Positions 7,839 to 16,914 of a stretch of 64,000 nucleotides of DNA are shown piece by piece; positions within the stretch are counted from its first letter, which is position 1, and every line of letters starts with the position of its first letter. This DNA comes from an uncultured Acetatifactor sp. (GTDB taxonomy: Bacteria > Bacillota > Clostridia > Lachnospirales > Lachnospiraceae): NCBI GenBank assembly GCA_947630715.1, contig CANRIP010000006.1, positions 1 to 64,000 of the forward strand, given 5' to 3'. The position numbers and the translations under genes are program-made. Under the pieces are notes generated by a model, which was not told where the DNA came from, did no database searches, and saw only the letters and a list, made by a program, of their open reading frames with translations.

Positions 7839-10786
7839 AAAATCTGTTGATCCGGGGAGGCCCCGGAACGGGGAAAACCGTGTCTGCCAGAGCCATCCCT
7901 TATTATGTGGGATGTCTTGGCTGTCAGGCGGAGGAAGTGTTTGAAAAGGAAATCGGCAGGGAGTTTCCGGCCATCGAAGGGTTTGTGCAAAGCGAATTTG
8001 TGGAGTTTATCCAGGTGCATCCCTCCATGACCTATGAGGACGTGGTCTACGGGATTGAGGTTTCCGCTCAAAACGGTTTGACGGCCGCCTATGCGGAAAA
8101 AAGAATCAAAAGCCTCTGCGACAGGGCGTTGCAAAACGGGGAAAAGAAGTATTTTGTGATTCTGGACGATATCGGCAGAACCAACGGAAGCGCCCTGCTC
8201 GGCAATCTGCTGTACGCCATGGAGTACCGGGGGCAGCCGGTGGAACTGGTGGACGGTCAGACGCTTACGGTTCCGGAAAATGTGGTTTTGATTGTAACCC
8301 AGTGCGGGTCTGTTTCCGGGGAACCCATGGAATACGCGCTGCGGAGGCGGTTCGACTATGAGAAGGAGCTGTTTCCCAGCGAAAGGATCCTGGAAAGGCA
8401 TTACAGGGGGCATTTGTCTCCGGGCGCCGGCGAGGCGGTGCTTCGGGCATTTCGCGATGTGATGGATTTTACGGCCGGCCATCTTTGGCAGGAGGGGAAG
8501 GAGCATCCCCAGGACTGGCTGCCCGGCCACGGGATGCTGATGGTGGATCCCAGAGGGAACGAGGGTTTTCTGGTAACAGGCATTCAGCAGAAGTTTACCT
8601 ATCAGTTGTATCCGTATCTGAAGGCTTTGGCGGCGGCGGGGATCCTGCGGGCGGAGCGCGGCGAGCTGGAGGCCCTGTATTTTCATGTGACGGAGCTGCT
8701 AAATGGGGGAGAGCAGAAGGCTGCCGCCGTGGAGGTGGAAAAAATCTTCTGCCGGCGCAAGACCCCGGCGCCATATTTTACCATGGAAGATGCCGGGCGG
8801 TATTATCAGGAAGTGATTGTGCCGGGGCAGTGCAGGGAACACAGAACCATGATAGAGATCATCGCCGACGTGATTCTGCTCAATGGAATCCTGCCGGTAC
8901 AGAAAGCCCTTTCGGATGTGTTTCTGAACACGAATCTGGTGCGGTTTGAAAGCCGGAACACCCCGGGAGTCTGCGCGGCGTTTTTTGCGGAGGAAAGACA
9001 GACCGGGGAATTCGGGTATCTGACCACCGTTTCCCGTTATCCCCGTTCCTATTATTCCACCAACCCGTGCAGGACGGGGCGGTGGAAGGATGCCAAAGAC
9101 GCCCCCGGGTATCTGGTCCGGTATCCGGACGGGGAGACGGTGACCTATGTTCTCCTGAACGCTTTCCGGGACGCGGGCTTTGAGCCTTCCGGCCCCGTGA
9201 TCCACGCCGAGGAAAATACCGCCTCCATCTACTGCGCCCTGTATGATCTGGTCAAGGGGTATCTGGACGCCTGCGAGAGAGGCGCCGCCGGGATGGCGGC
9301 ATCGGATCCCGCCTGGGAGGATATGCACCGTCTGATTTTGCTGGATCGGTGGTACTGGCAGAAAAAGCATGAGGAATTAAAGGGACAGCCGTCCGTGGAA
9401 AGAACCCGCCTGTTGGGAGAGGCTGTGCTGCATCTGCAAAGTCTGTGGCATCGGGCGGGGGAGACGGTGAGCGTGGACGAAAAGGGGTTCCTGGAGATGG
9501 CAGCGGTTCTCCTGGAGAGGGAAGATCAGGTTTCGCTTGTTTGGGATCCTCAGATATCCTCCGGCGCATATGAACGTTTGTTCCGGCCCGGGGCGGCGCA
9601 GAAAACAATCGAGATAAAAGGAGTTGACAGTATGGTGGATTTAAAGGATTATCAGAAGATCATGGAACATATGGGTGTGCGTCAGATGATCTTTCAGGGT
9701 CCGCCCGGCACGTCCAAAACCTTTGAGAGCAAGAAATTTATCTTAAAGCAGCTAAACCCTCAGTCCCCGGTTTTGGCCCGGCCGAATCCCACCCAGGAGG
9801 AAATTTCCCGGGAGCTTGCGCCTTTTAAGCTGGGCCAGAGCGATTATGAGAATCCGGAAGGATCCGCTAAGCTTGCGACGGGAGGCTGGGATCTGGTGCA
9901 GTTCCATCCCTCTTACGGCTATGAGGATTTCATCCGGGGGATCGAAGTGAAAGCCCAGGCCGGCATGCCGGTGTACCAAACGGTCAACAGGATCTTGGGG
10001 AAACTGGCGGAATTTGCCGCCCTGGCTCTTAAGAGGGCTCCGGGGGAGGCGGCGCCCCGCTTTTATCTGATGATCGACGAGATCAACCGGGCGAATCTGG
10101 CCACGGTATTCGGCGAACTGATTTACGGCCTGGAGTACCGAAACAGCAGGGTATCCACGCCATATGAGGTCTATGACCGGGCCCAGGGAGGCGTCAGCAG
10201 GGATATTTTACTGGGGAATAACCTGTACCTGATCGGCACCATGAATACGGCGGATAAATCCATCGATTCCATTGATTACGCCATACGGCGGAGATTCCTG
10301 TTCATCGACAGCCCTGCGGACAGGAACGTGATTTTATCCAGTTGCCGGAGCGCGTCAGGCTCCCAGGGAGAGCATTTCATCGAGCTTCTGCTCTTTGACG
10401 GCGTGGGTGAGCTGTTTGAAAACCCTGATTTTTTCAATGAGGAATATCAAAGCGGGGACGTCAGGGTCGGCCACACTTATTTTCTGCGGGAGCGGCAGGA
10501 AAATTACAGGGAAATCATCACGGAACGTCTGATTTTCCAGGTGATTCCCATCCTGCGGGAGTATGTAAAGGACGGCATTCTGTATGCGGACGCCGATCTT
10601 CGGCAGAGACAGCACAGCGTGTCGGAAATCGCGGACGCGCCGGAGAGGGAACGGATTTCCCTGGTGGGAGAGAATATCCTGGTTTTTGTCAGGCACTTTG
10701 GGGAGCGGGACAAAGAGGGAACGGTGATCGATAACGGATATCTGGCGGAATTTGTGGAGGAACTCTGCGAAAGGCTGGGATATTGA
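7835..10786 (+). CDS. McrB-like AAA protein with two AAA modules (983 aa)
   Basis: Module 1: GGPGTGKT and VILDDIGRTN. Module 2: GPPGTSKT, MIDEINRANLATVFGELIYGLEYR and GTMNTADKSIDSIDYAIRRRF (McrB signature). 4-bp ATGA overlap with the upstream MTase. Confidence 0.88.
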   Translation: MKNLLIRGGPGTGKTVSARAIPYYVGCLGCQAEEVFEKEIGREFPAIEGFVQSEFVEFIQVHPSMTYEDVVYGIEVSAQNGLTAAYAEKRIKSLCDRALQNGEKKYFVILDDIGRTNGSALLGNLLYAMEYRGQPVELVDGQTLTVPENVVLIVTQCGSVSGEPMEYALRRRFDYEKELFPSERILERHYRGHLSPGAGEAVLRAFRDVMDFTAGHLWQEGKEHPQDWLPGHGMLMVDPRGNEGFLVTGIQQKFTYQLYPYLKALAAAGILRAERGELEALYFHVTELLNGGEQKAAAVEVEKIFCRRKTPAPYFTMEDAGRYYQEVIVPGQCREHRTMIEIIADVILLNGILPVQKALSDVFLNTNLVRFESRNTPGVCAAFFAEERQTGEFGYLTTVSRYPRSYYSTNPCRTGRWKDAKDAPGYLVRYPDGETVTYVLLNAFRDAGFEPSGPVIHAEENTASIYCALYDLVKGYLDACERGAAGMAASDPAWEDMHRLILLDRWYWQKKHEELKGQPSVERTRLLGEAVLHLQSLWHRAGETVSVDEKGFLEMAAVLLEREDQVSLVWDPQISSGAYERLFRPGAAQKTIEIKGVDSMVDLKDYQKIMEHMGVRQMIFQGPPGTSKTFESKKFILKQLNPQSPVLARPNPTQEEISRELAPFKLGQSDYENPEGSAKLATGGWDLVQFHPSYGYEDFIRGIEVKAQAGMPVYQTVNRILGKLAEFAALALKRAPGEAAPRFYLMIDEINRANLATVFGELIYGLEYRNSRVSTPYEVYDRAQGGVSRDILLGNNLYLIGTMNTADKSIDSIDYAIRRRFLFIDSPADRNVILSSCRSASGSQGEHFIELLLFDGVGELFENPDFFNEEYQSGDVRVGHTYFLRERQENYREIITERLIFQVIPILREYVKDGILYADADLRQRQHSVSEIADAPERERISLVGENILVFVRHFGERDKEGTVIDNGYLAEFVEELCERLGY

Positions 10787-10807
10787 CGATGAGGAAGGAC
10801 GGCTGAC

Positions 10808-12178
10808 ATGGCTGGCAGGATTGTATCCTATGGGATGGAGGACTGGACAAGGCTGGAAGGGGAGGCCCTGGAGGGCGTATCCGGTATTGAGCTTTCGGAC
10901 AGCCGGAATTTCGGAATTCACTTTTATAACGGATCCCTTTGCACCGGCGGGTATGTGGGCGTGGGCCGGCTGTATGGCAGAAACGGACGTCCTCTTGTGA
11001 CGGGGGGCCGGGAGCATGTGGCGGTGATCAGGCCGCGGCTGGCGGCGGATCCCTGGGGCATGCTGGAGAAGGTGATGACGGACGCGGAGTATGACAGTTA
11101 CTGCGCGGAGATGGAAAGGAACGGAAAGTATCTGTTTCGGATCTATTATGACCAGCCTGTGATCCGTCTGCCCGCGGACCGGGAGTGCGGGGACGATATT
11201 CTGTACGCGCTGAGTTTTATCAATCAGTGTTACTCCCTGTGCCAGAGGGGACTGAAAAAGAGGATGCTGGGCCGGGAGGAAAATCTGAATGCCAAGATCC
11301 GGGGGAAGGTGGACATCCGGTAGAATATCCGGGTCAACACCTTCCGGGGACGAAACGACAGGTTCTGTTGCAGATACATGGATTTTACGGCGGACACCTG
11401 GGAAAACCGGATCCTGAAGGCGGCGCTTCTGCGGTGCGAAAAAATGCTGATCCGCAGGTTTGCGCTGCAAAGCGGGATTATGAAACGGCTGGCCTACTGT
11501 AAGCATCTGTTCCGCAGCGTCGGGGATACCACCGTCGGAGAGCGGGATTTTAAGAGGGCCAACGCCACGGGGCTGTATCTGTATTATAAGCCCCTGCTCC
11601 AGCAGGCGAAGGGGATCCTCAGGCGGAATTACCATGCCGGCGCCGCCGGGGAGGAAAGGGACGCGGCACCCTGTGTGTACCTGATTCCCTACATGATCAA
11701 CATGGAGACGGTTTTTGAGTTTTATGTGCGGACGCTGGTTCGGGAGAGCCTGGATCCGGAACGTTTTGTGCTGGAGAAATATGGGGAGCGGATTTTCACC
11801 CGAAAGGGAGGGGAAGATCCGGAGCGGGTTCGGCAGGGAGCCCATTTAAGCCCTTTTGTGATTCCGGATCTTCTGATCAGGGACCGGCATACCGGGAAAC
11901 CGGCGCTGGTGATGGACGCCAAATATAAACCTCCGGGACGGCCGGACAGGGAGGACACGCATCAGTTGCTTTCCTATGTGCTGCTCACGGGAGCGCCCTT
12001 TTGCGGCTTTGCGTTTCCGGGAAGACGGACGCCTGACGGAGACCGGGGCGGGGATCCGTTTTCGGAGCTGAATTCGCCCCTGGGGCCCTTCCGGTACTGC
12101 GAGTGGTTTCTGGGGGAGGAACCGGATCTTCCCTGGTTCGGCCGGCTGCCGGAAAGGGAAGAAAAAAGGGAATCGTGA
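10808..12178 (+). pseudogene. McrC-like nuclease subunit interrupted by one in-frame TAG at 11321-11323 (possible pseudogene, readthrough or split gene)
   Basis: ORFs 10808-11323 and 11378-12178 share a frame; conceptual readthrough GKVDIR*NIRVNTFRGRNDRFCCRYMDFTADTWENRILKAALL is continuous McrC. PD-(D/E)xK-like residues (IPDLLIRD...LVMDAKYK) lie in the second half. Confidence 0.85.
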
Positions 12179-12179
12179 A

Positions 12180-12208
12180 TTGATTTCTGTCAATCGCCAT
12201 GATAAAAT
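12180..12208 (+). promoter_or_regulatory. Promoter TTGATT-17 bp-TAAAAT upstream of the hybrid kinase
   Basis: -35 at 12180-12185, -10 at 12203-12208. Confidence 0.6.
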
Positions 12209-12284
12209 AGCAAAGGCAGGCGGAAACGAAAGCGGGCGGATACGAAAGCGGAGAGCGGCGCCTGCGGGAAGTACGGGTTGATAC

Positions 12285-15257
12285 ATGAGAAGATGGATGG
12301 GAAGGATCCTGCCGTCGATTTTCATCTGCGCGGTTGGGGCCGCGGCGGTGCTGATCGGGGCGACCTATTTTAATTTCATATCCAAGCGGATTTACGAAGA
12401 CAGTACGGAACATCTGGAGGAAATTTACGGTCAGGTGAATCGTTCCTTTGAGTCTTTTGTGGAGAGGAACTGGGGGCTTCTGAACGGCTGGAGCGACGCC
12501 CTGGCGCTGGCGGAGGGGACCGTGGACGAAAAGATTCCCGGTTACATCGCCCAGCGCAGGGAGTACTGGGGATTTTCCGAGTTTTATTTTCTGTCGGAGG
12601 ACGGCATGTGCATGACGCTGGACGGGACCCGGAGCGCCATGGACCTTGGGGCCGCCCTGGAGGATCTGACCGAGAGGAAGGAGCCGGTGATGGCGGGGAC
12701 CACTCTGGAGGACGGACAGGGGATTACGGTTTTTGCGGTCCCGGTCAAGGAGCGCAGCTATAACGGCTTTGGGTTCAGCGCCATCGCGGTCAGCTACACC
12801 AACGCGGATATCGCCAGATCCCTGAATGTGGATGCTTTTTCCGGGAAGGCGAAATGCTTTGTGATCCGAAAGGACGGGGATGTGCTGCTCTCCCCTCAGA
12901 CGGGAGGCGGCGTATTCGCCAATTATTATGTTTACCTGAAAGCGGCGTCCGATTTGTCCCAGGAGAAGCTGTCCCGGATTCTGGACGATTGGGAGAGCGG
13001 GACGCCGGGGCTGGTGAGCTGCCGGGTCGGCAATGAGGCCCAGTACATTCTGTATCAGCCTGTGGGGTATCAGGATTACGTTCTGCTCAGCGTGGTGCCG
13101 CAGAGCGTGGTCAGCGCCGGCTTTCTGTCCGTTCAGCACACCACCGCCCTGGTTCTGGTGGCCATCTTCCTGTTGATTGGCATTATGGTGATCGCGCCCA
13201 TCATTGCCAGCAATTTAAAGCGTTCCCGCAAAAGCAGGACGGAACTTCAGTATCGGGAATACATGTTCGGGGTGCTTTCCAACAGCGTGGACGATATCTT
13301 TATCATGCTGGACGCCAAGGACAACAGCGTGGATTATATCAGCCCCAACATAGAAAGACTGCTGGGGATTTCCCATGCGGAGGCCCAGAAGGACATCCGG
13401 GTGATGGAAAAATGCGCGGTGGGAGGAAATGCGGTGATCCCCCGTGAAGAACTGGAAAGGGTTCCCCTTCAGGGCAGCCAGTCCCGGGATTACGAATATA
13501 TGCACCAGCACACCGGCGAGCGGCGGTTTTACAGAATGACCATGTATCATATGAACATCCTGGATACGGCCAAGTACATTATTGTGCTTTCCGACCGCAC
13601 TCAGGAGAAGCAGATGAACCGGCAGCTTCAGGAGGCGCTGACGGCCGCCCAGAGCGCCAACGAGGCCAAGAGCAATTTCCTTTCCAATATGTCCCATGAC
13701 ATCCGTACCCCCATGAACGCCATTATCGGGTTCTCGGTGCTGCTGGAACGGGACGCGGATCGGCCGGAGAAGGTGCATGAGTATATCCGCAAGATTACCG
13801 CCGCAAGCCAGCATCTGCTCAGCCTGATCAATGACGTGCTGGATATGAGCAAAATCGAGAGCGGCAAAACCTCCCTGAACGTGGAGACATTCAGCCTGCC
13901 GGAGCTTTTGGAGGAGCTGAGCATTATTATGCTGCCTCAGGCCAAAGCCAAAAATCAGGAATTTGAGATCCGGGTGCAGGGCGTGCCGCCGGAGCAGTTG
14001 ATGGGCGATAAGCTGCGGTTAAACCAGATTCTGCTGAATCTGCTTTCCAACGCGGTCAAATATACGCCGGAGCAGGGAAGGATTGAATTTACGGTCTGCG
14101 ATCTGCCCTCTGGGAACACCCAGTTCGCCAAGCTGCGGTTTTTGGTGCAGGACAACGGGATCGGCATGAGCGGCGATTATGTCAAACAGATTTTCGTCCC
14201 CTTCAGCCGCGAGATCAATTCCGTCACCAACAGGATCCAGGGGACGGGGCTTGGCATGGCCATCACGAAGAACCTGGTGGATCTGATGGGAGGAATTATC
14301 CAGGTGGACAGCAAGCCGGGGGAGGGCAGCACCTTTACGGTGGAGCTTTCCTTTGCGCTGCCGGAGGAGGAGCATGGGGAGGAAAGCTTTGGCCGGGGCG
14401 TTACGCGTATGCTGGTGGCTGACGACGAGGAACAGGTGTGCACGGAAGTGCAGGAGATGATGCGCGATACGGGCGTGGACGTTTCCTGGGTGACCAACGG
14501 CGCCGACGCCGTGGAGGCGGCGGTGGCCGCCCATCAGAGCGGGAAGGATTTCCATGTGATTCTGCTGGACTGGAAGATGCCGGAGTTAAACGGTGTGGAA
14601 ACGGCCCGTAGGATCCGGGAGCGGGTGGGAGAGAAGATCCCCATTCTGGTGCTGACATCCTACGACTGGAGCGAGATCGAAACCCAGGCCCGGCAGGCGG
14701 GCATCGACGCCTTTCTGCCGAAACCCTTCTTTGTATCCTCCTTCCGGCAGGCTTTAAAACCTCTGCTGGACAGGCAGGACGCCGGAAAGGAGCTTACGGC
14801 CCAGGAGCAGAATGCAGGCAGCGTGATGCAGGGACGCCGGTTTTTGATTGCGGAGGACAACGAGCTGAACGCGGAGATCCTGACGGAGATGATGCGCATG
14901 GAGGGAGCGGAATGCGACCTGGCGGTCAACGGTCAGGAGGCGTTGGACAAATTTGAACATTCACAGCCCGGGCATTATGATATGATCCTGATGGATGTGC
15001 AGATGCCCGTGATGAACGGCTATGAGGCTACCAGGCGGATCCGCGCCTGCGGCCATCCGGAGGCGGGCGTTGTGCCTATCGCCGCCATGACGGCCAACAC
15101 CTTTGCGGAGGATGTGCGCAACGCGCTGGATGCGGGAATGGACGGACATCTGGCCAAGCCCATCGATATGACGGCGGTCAAGGAGCTGGCCGCCCGGCTT
15201 TTGAACCGGACGGACAGGGAGCGGCGACAGGGACAGGATAAAGGAGATGGCTTATGA
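12285..15257 (+). CDS. Hybrid sensor histidine kinase/response regulator: extracellular sensor, TM, PAS, HisKA, HATPase, two REC domains
   Basis: SNMSHDIRTPMNAIIGF; NLLSNAVKYT; GTGLGMAITKNLVDLMGG; two receiver Asp motifs (VILLDWKMPELNG, MILMDVQMPVMNG). Confidence 0.93.
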   Translation: MRRWMGRILPSIFICAVGAAAVLIGATYFNFISKRIYEDSTEHLEEIYGQVNRSFESFVERNWGLLNGWSDALALAEGTVDEKIPGYIAQRREYWGFSEFYFLSEDGMCMTLDGTRSAMDLGAALEDLTERKEPVMAGTTLEDGQGITVFAVPVKERSYNGFGFSAIAVSYTNADIARSLNVDAFSGKAKCFVIRKDGDVLLSPQTGGGVFANYYVYLKAASDLSQEKLSRILDDWESGTPGLVSCRVGNEAQYILYQPVGYQDYVLLSVVPQSVVSAGFLSVQHTTALVLVAIFLLIGIMVIAPIIASNLKRSRKSRTELQYREYMFGVLSNSVDDIFIMLDAKDNSVDYISPNIERLLGISHAEAQKDIRVMEKCAVGGNAVIPREELERVPLQGSQSRDYEYMHQHTGERRFYRMTMYHMNILDTAKYIIVLSDRTQEKQMNRQLQEALTAAQSANEAKSNFLSNMSHDIRTPMNAIIGFSVLLERDADRPEKVHEYIRKITAASQHLLSLINDVLDMSKIESGKTSLNVETFSLPELLEELSIIMLPQAKAKNQEFEIRVQGVPPEQLMGDKLRLNQILLNLLSNAVKYTPEQGRIEFTVCDLPSGNTQFAKLRFLVQDNGIGMSGDYVKQIFVPFSREINSVTNRIQGTGLGMAITKNLVDLMGGIIQVDSKPGEGSTFTVELSFALPEEEHGEESFGRGVTRMLVADDEEQVCTEVQEMMRDTGVDVSWVTNGADAVEAAVAAHQSGKDFHVILLDWKMPELNGVETARRIRERVGEKIPILVLTSYDWSEIETQARQAGIDAFLPKPFFVSSFRQALKPLLDRQDAGKELTAQEQNAGSVMQGRRFLIAEDNELNAEILTEMMRMEGAECDLAVNGQEALDKFEHSQPGHYDMILMDVQMPVMNGYEATRRIRACGHPEAGVVPIAAMTANTFAEDVRNALDAGMDGHLAKPIDMTAVKELAARLLNRTDRERRQGQDKGDGL

Positions 15258-16540
15258 TGAAAAGGTTGGCTGCTTTGCTGGAGACGGCGCTGGTGGTTCT
15301 GCTTTCCCTGTCCGCCTGCGGCGCTCCCTGGGGCGGGTCAGGGGACGCGGACAGGGTTACGCTGACCCTGATGGGGAAAAGGACGGATCTGGGGAAACCC
15401 TACATGACCCGCATTTTTGAACAGTATGAGGAGGAAACGGGAAACCGGCTGGAGCTGATTGCCATCGAGGACAGCCAGTATGAGTCCGAGGCGATCAAGC
15501 GGTTTGAACAGGGGGATGTGCCCGACATATTTTTGCATTTCCATAATGCCGATCTAAGCCGTTTTGACGTGTCGGGGCAGTTTTATTTTCTGAACGATCA
15601 GGAATGGGTGGAAGATCTGACCGACGGGGCCAGAGCGTACTGCCAGGACAGGGACGGGAATCTGCTGGGCCTGCCTTTTTGGGAAAGCTCCGTTTCCGGA
15701 TGTTACTATAACAAGACGCTGCTGGAGGGCCTGGGGCTGAAACCGGCGTCGACCCAGGCGGAGTTTGACATGCTGTGCCAGGCCCTGGCGGATATCGGGT
15801 ATACGCCCATCTGCTGGCCGGCGGACGGCTGCTCCTGGATGGTGCAGTTTGGCCTGGATCCGATTTTTGCGGACGATCCGGTGAAACTGGAGAGACTCAA
15901 CGCCAACGAAATCGGCTATGAAGATATTCCCCAGGTGACGGATCTGGTGCAGTGGATTGCCGATGCCGCGGATCGGGGCTGGTTTGGGGACGATTACCTG
16001 AAAACGGGGTGGGACGATATCAGCGCTGAGATGGGCTCCGGGGAAGCGGTGATGACCTTTATCTGGGACACCTGGTTTTACACGGACTTTGAGGAAGGCA
16101 ATCTGTATTCCGTGGACGATTTTGCCCTGATGCCGATTTTCATGAATACCGCCGACAAAGGCACTTATGAAGGCGGCAATCTGAATATGATGATGGTGAA
16201 CAAAAACGGCGATCGTCTGGAGGATGCTTTGGAATTCCTGGCATTCTGCGCCGACCGGGATAATTATAACAAAGCCTTTGAGGGCATTTCCACCGTCAAC
16301 TGTTTCCGGGGGCAGACCACCAATATTCAATCCCCCATGGTGACGGACGCCGCCGTTTCCATTGAGGCAAACGGCAGAGTGTCCACGGCGGCATCCAAAA
16401 TTGCCGGGTACAGCGCGGATGATGTGGCGGAGGCGGTGGCAGCGCTGTTTCGCGGGGAGACGGACGTCCCGGGCTGTGTGAAACGAATGGACGAAAAGCG
16501 TTTGGAAGAACAGAGGGCCAGCAGGGAATCCGCGCCCTGA
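15254..16540 (+). CDS. ABC-type extracellular solute-binding lipoprotein (sugar type)
   Basis: Lipobox LLSLSACG; SBP fold features; 4-bp overlap with the kinase gene. Confidence 0.85.
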   Translation: MMKRLAALLETALVVLLSLSACGAPWGGSGDADRVTLTLMGKRTDLGKPYMTRIFEQYEEETGNRLELIAIEDSQYESEAIKRFEQGDVPDIFLHFHNADLSRFDVSGQFYFLNDQEWVEDLTDGARAYCQDRDGNLLGLPFWESSVSGCYYNKTLLEGLGLKPASTQAEFDMLCQALADIGYTPICWPADGCSWMVQFGLDPIFADDPVKLERLNANEIGYEDIPQVTDLVQWIADAADRGWFGDDYLKTGWDDISAEMGSGEAVMTFIWDTWFYTDFEEGNLYSVDDFALMPIFMNTADKGTYEGGNLNMMMVNKNGDRLEDALEFLAFCADRDNYNKAFEGISTVNCFRGQTTNIQSPMVTDAAVSIEANGRVSTAASKIAGYSADDVAEAVAALFRGETDVPGCVKRMDEKRLEEQRASRESAP

Positions 16541-16617
16541 ACAACGAACCTTCCCAGCGGGAGGCGACAGAAAGTAACAAGCCAAAAGAAACAAGCCCAA
16601 TCAACAACAAGAAAGTA

Positions 16618-16770
16618 ACAAGAGGAAAATAACAAGAAGAAAGTAACAAAAGGAAATTAACAAGAGGAAATCCACAAGAAGAAGTCAACAACAAGAAAGT
16701 AACAAGAGGAAAGTAACAAAAGGAAATTAACAAGAAGCAGTCAACAAGAGGAAAGTAACAAGAATAACTC
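16618..16770. repeat. 14-bp degenerate tandem repeat (AACAAGAGGAAAGT)n, ~11 units
   Basis: Consecutive units such as aacaagaggaaaat/aacaagaagaaagt/aacaaaaggaaatt/aacaagaggaaatc... Confidence 0.85.
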
Positions 16771-16815
16771 CACCAGAAAAAAACAACAACAAGGAGTCAA
16801 CATAAAGGAGTACAA

Positions 16816-16876
16816 GATTGAAAATTAAAATTTTCAATCGCGAGATTTGTGTCCGCGCACTGCTTGACACAAACTC
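16816..16876 (+). other. Structured leader: GATTGAAAATT-AA-AATTTTCAATC plus a second stem CGAG(A)TTTGTGTC...GACACAAACTCG
   Basis: 11-bp perfect inverted repeat at 16816-16839 followed by an 11-12-bp stem with one bulge at 16841-16876. Confidence 0.65.
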
Positions 16877-16914
16877 GTTATGCGCAAAGATCAGCGCGGA
16901 AATGAGGTGTAAAT

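Noticed and set aside
11321-11323. Selenocysteine or whole-genome stop reassignment explaining the McrC interruption
   Set aside because: The codon is TAG, not TGA, and TAG terminates several intact genes in this window.
10355-11845. Minus-strand 496-aa ORF over mcrB/mcrC
   Set aside because: Mirror ORF of high-GC coding DNA; no recognisable domain and contradicts clear McrB/McrC homology on the plus strand.
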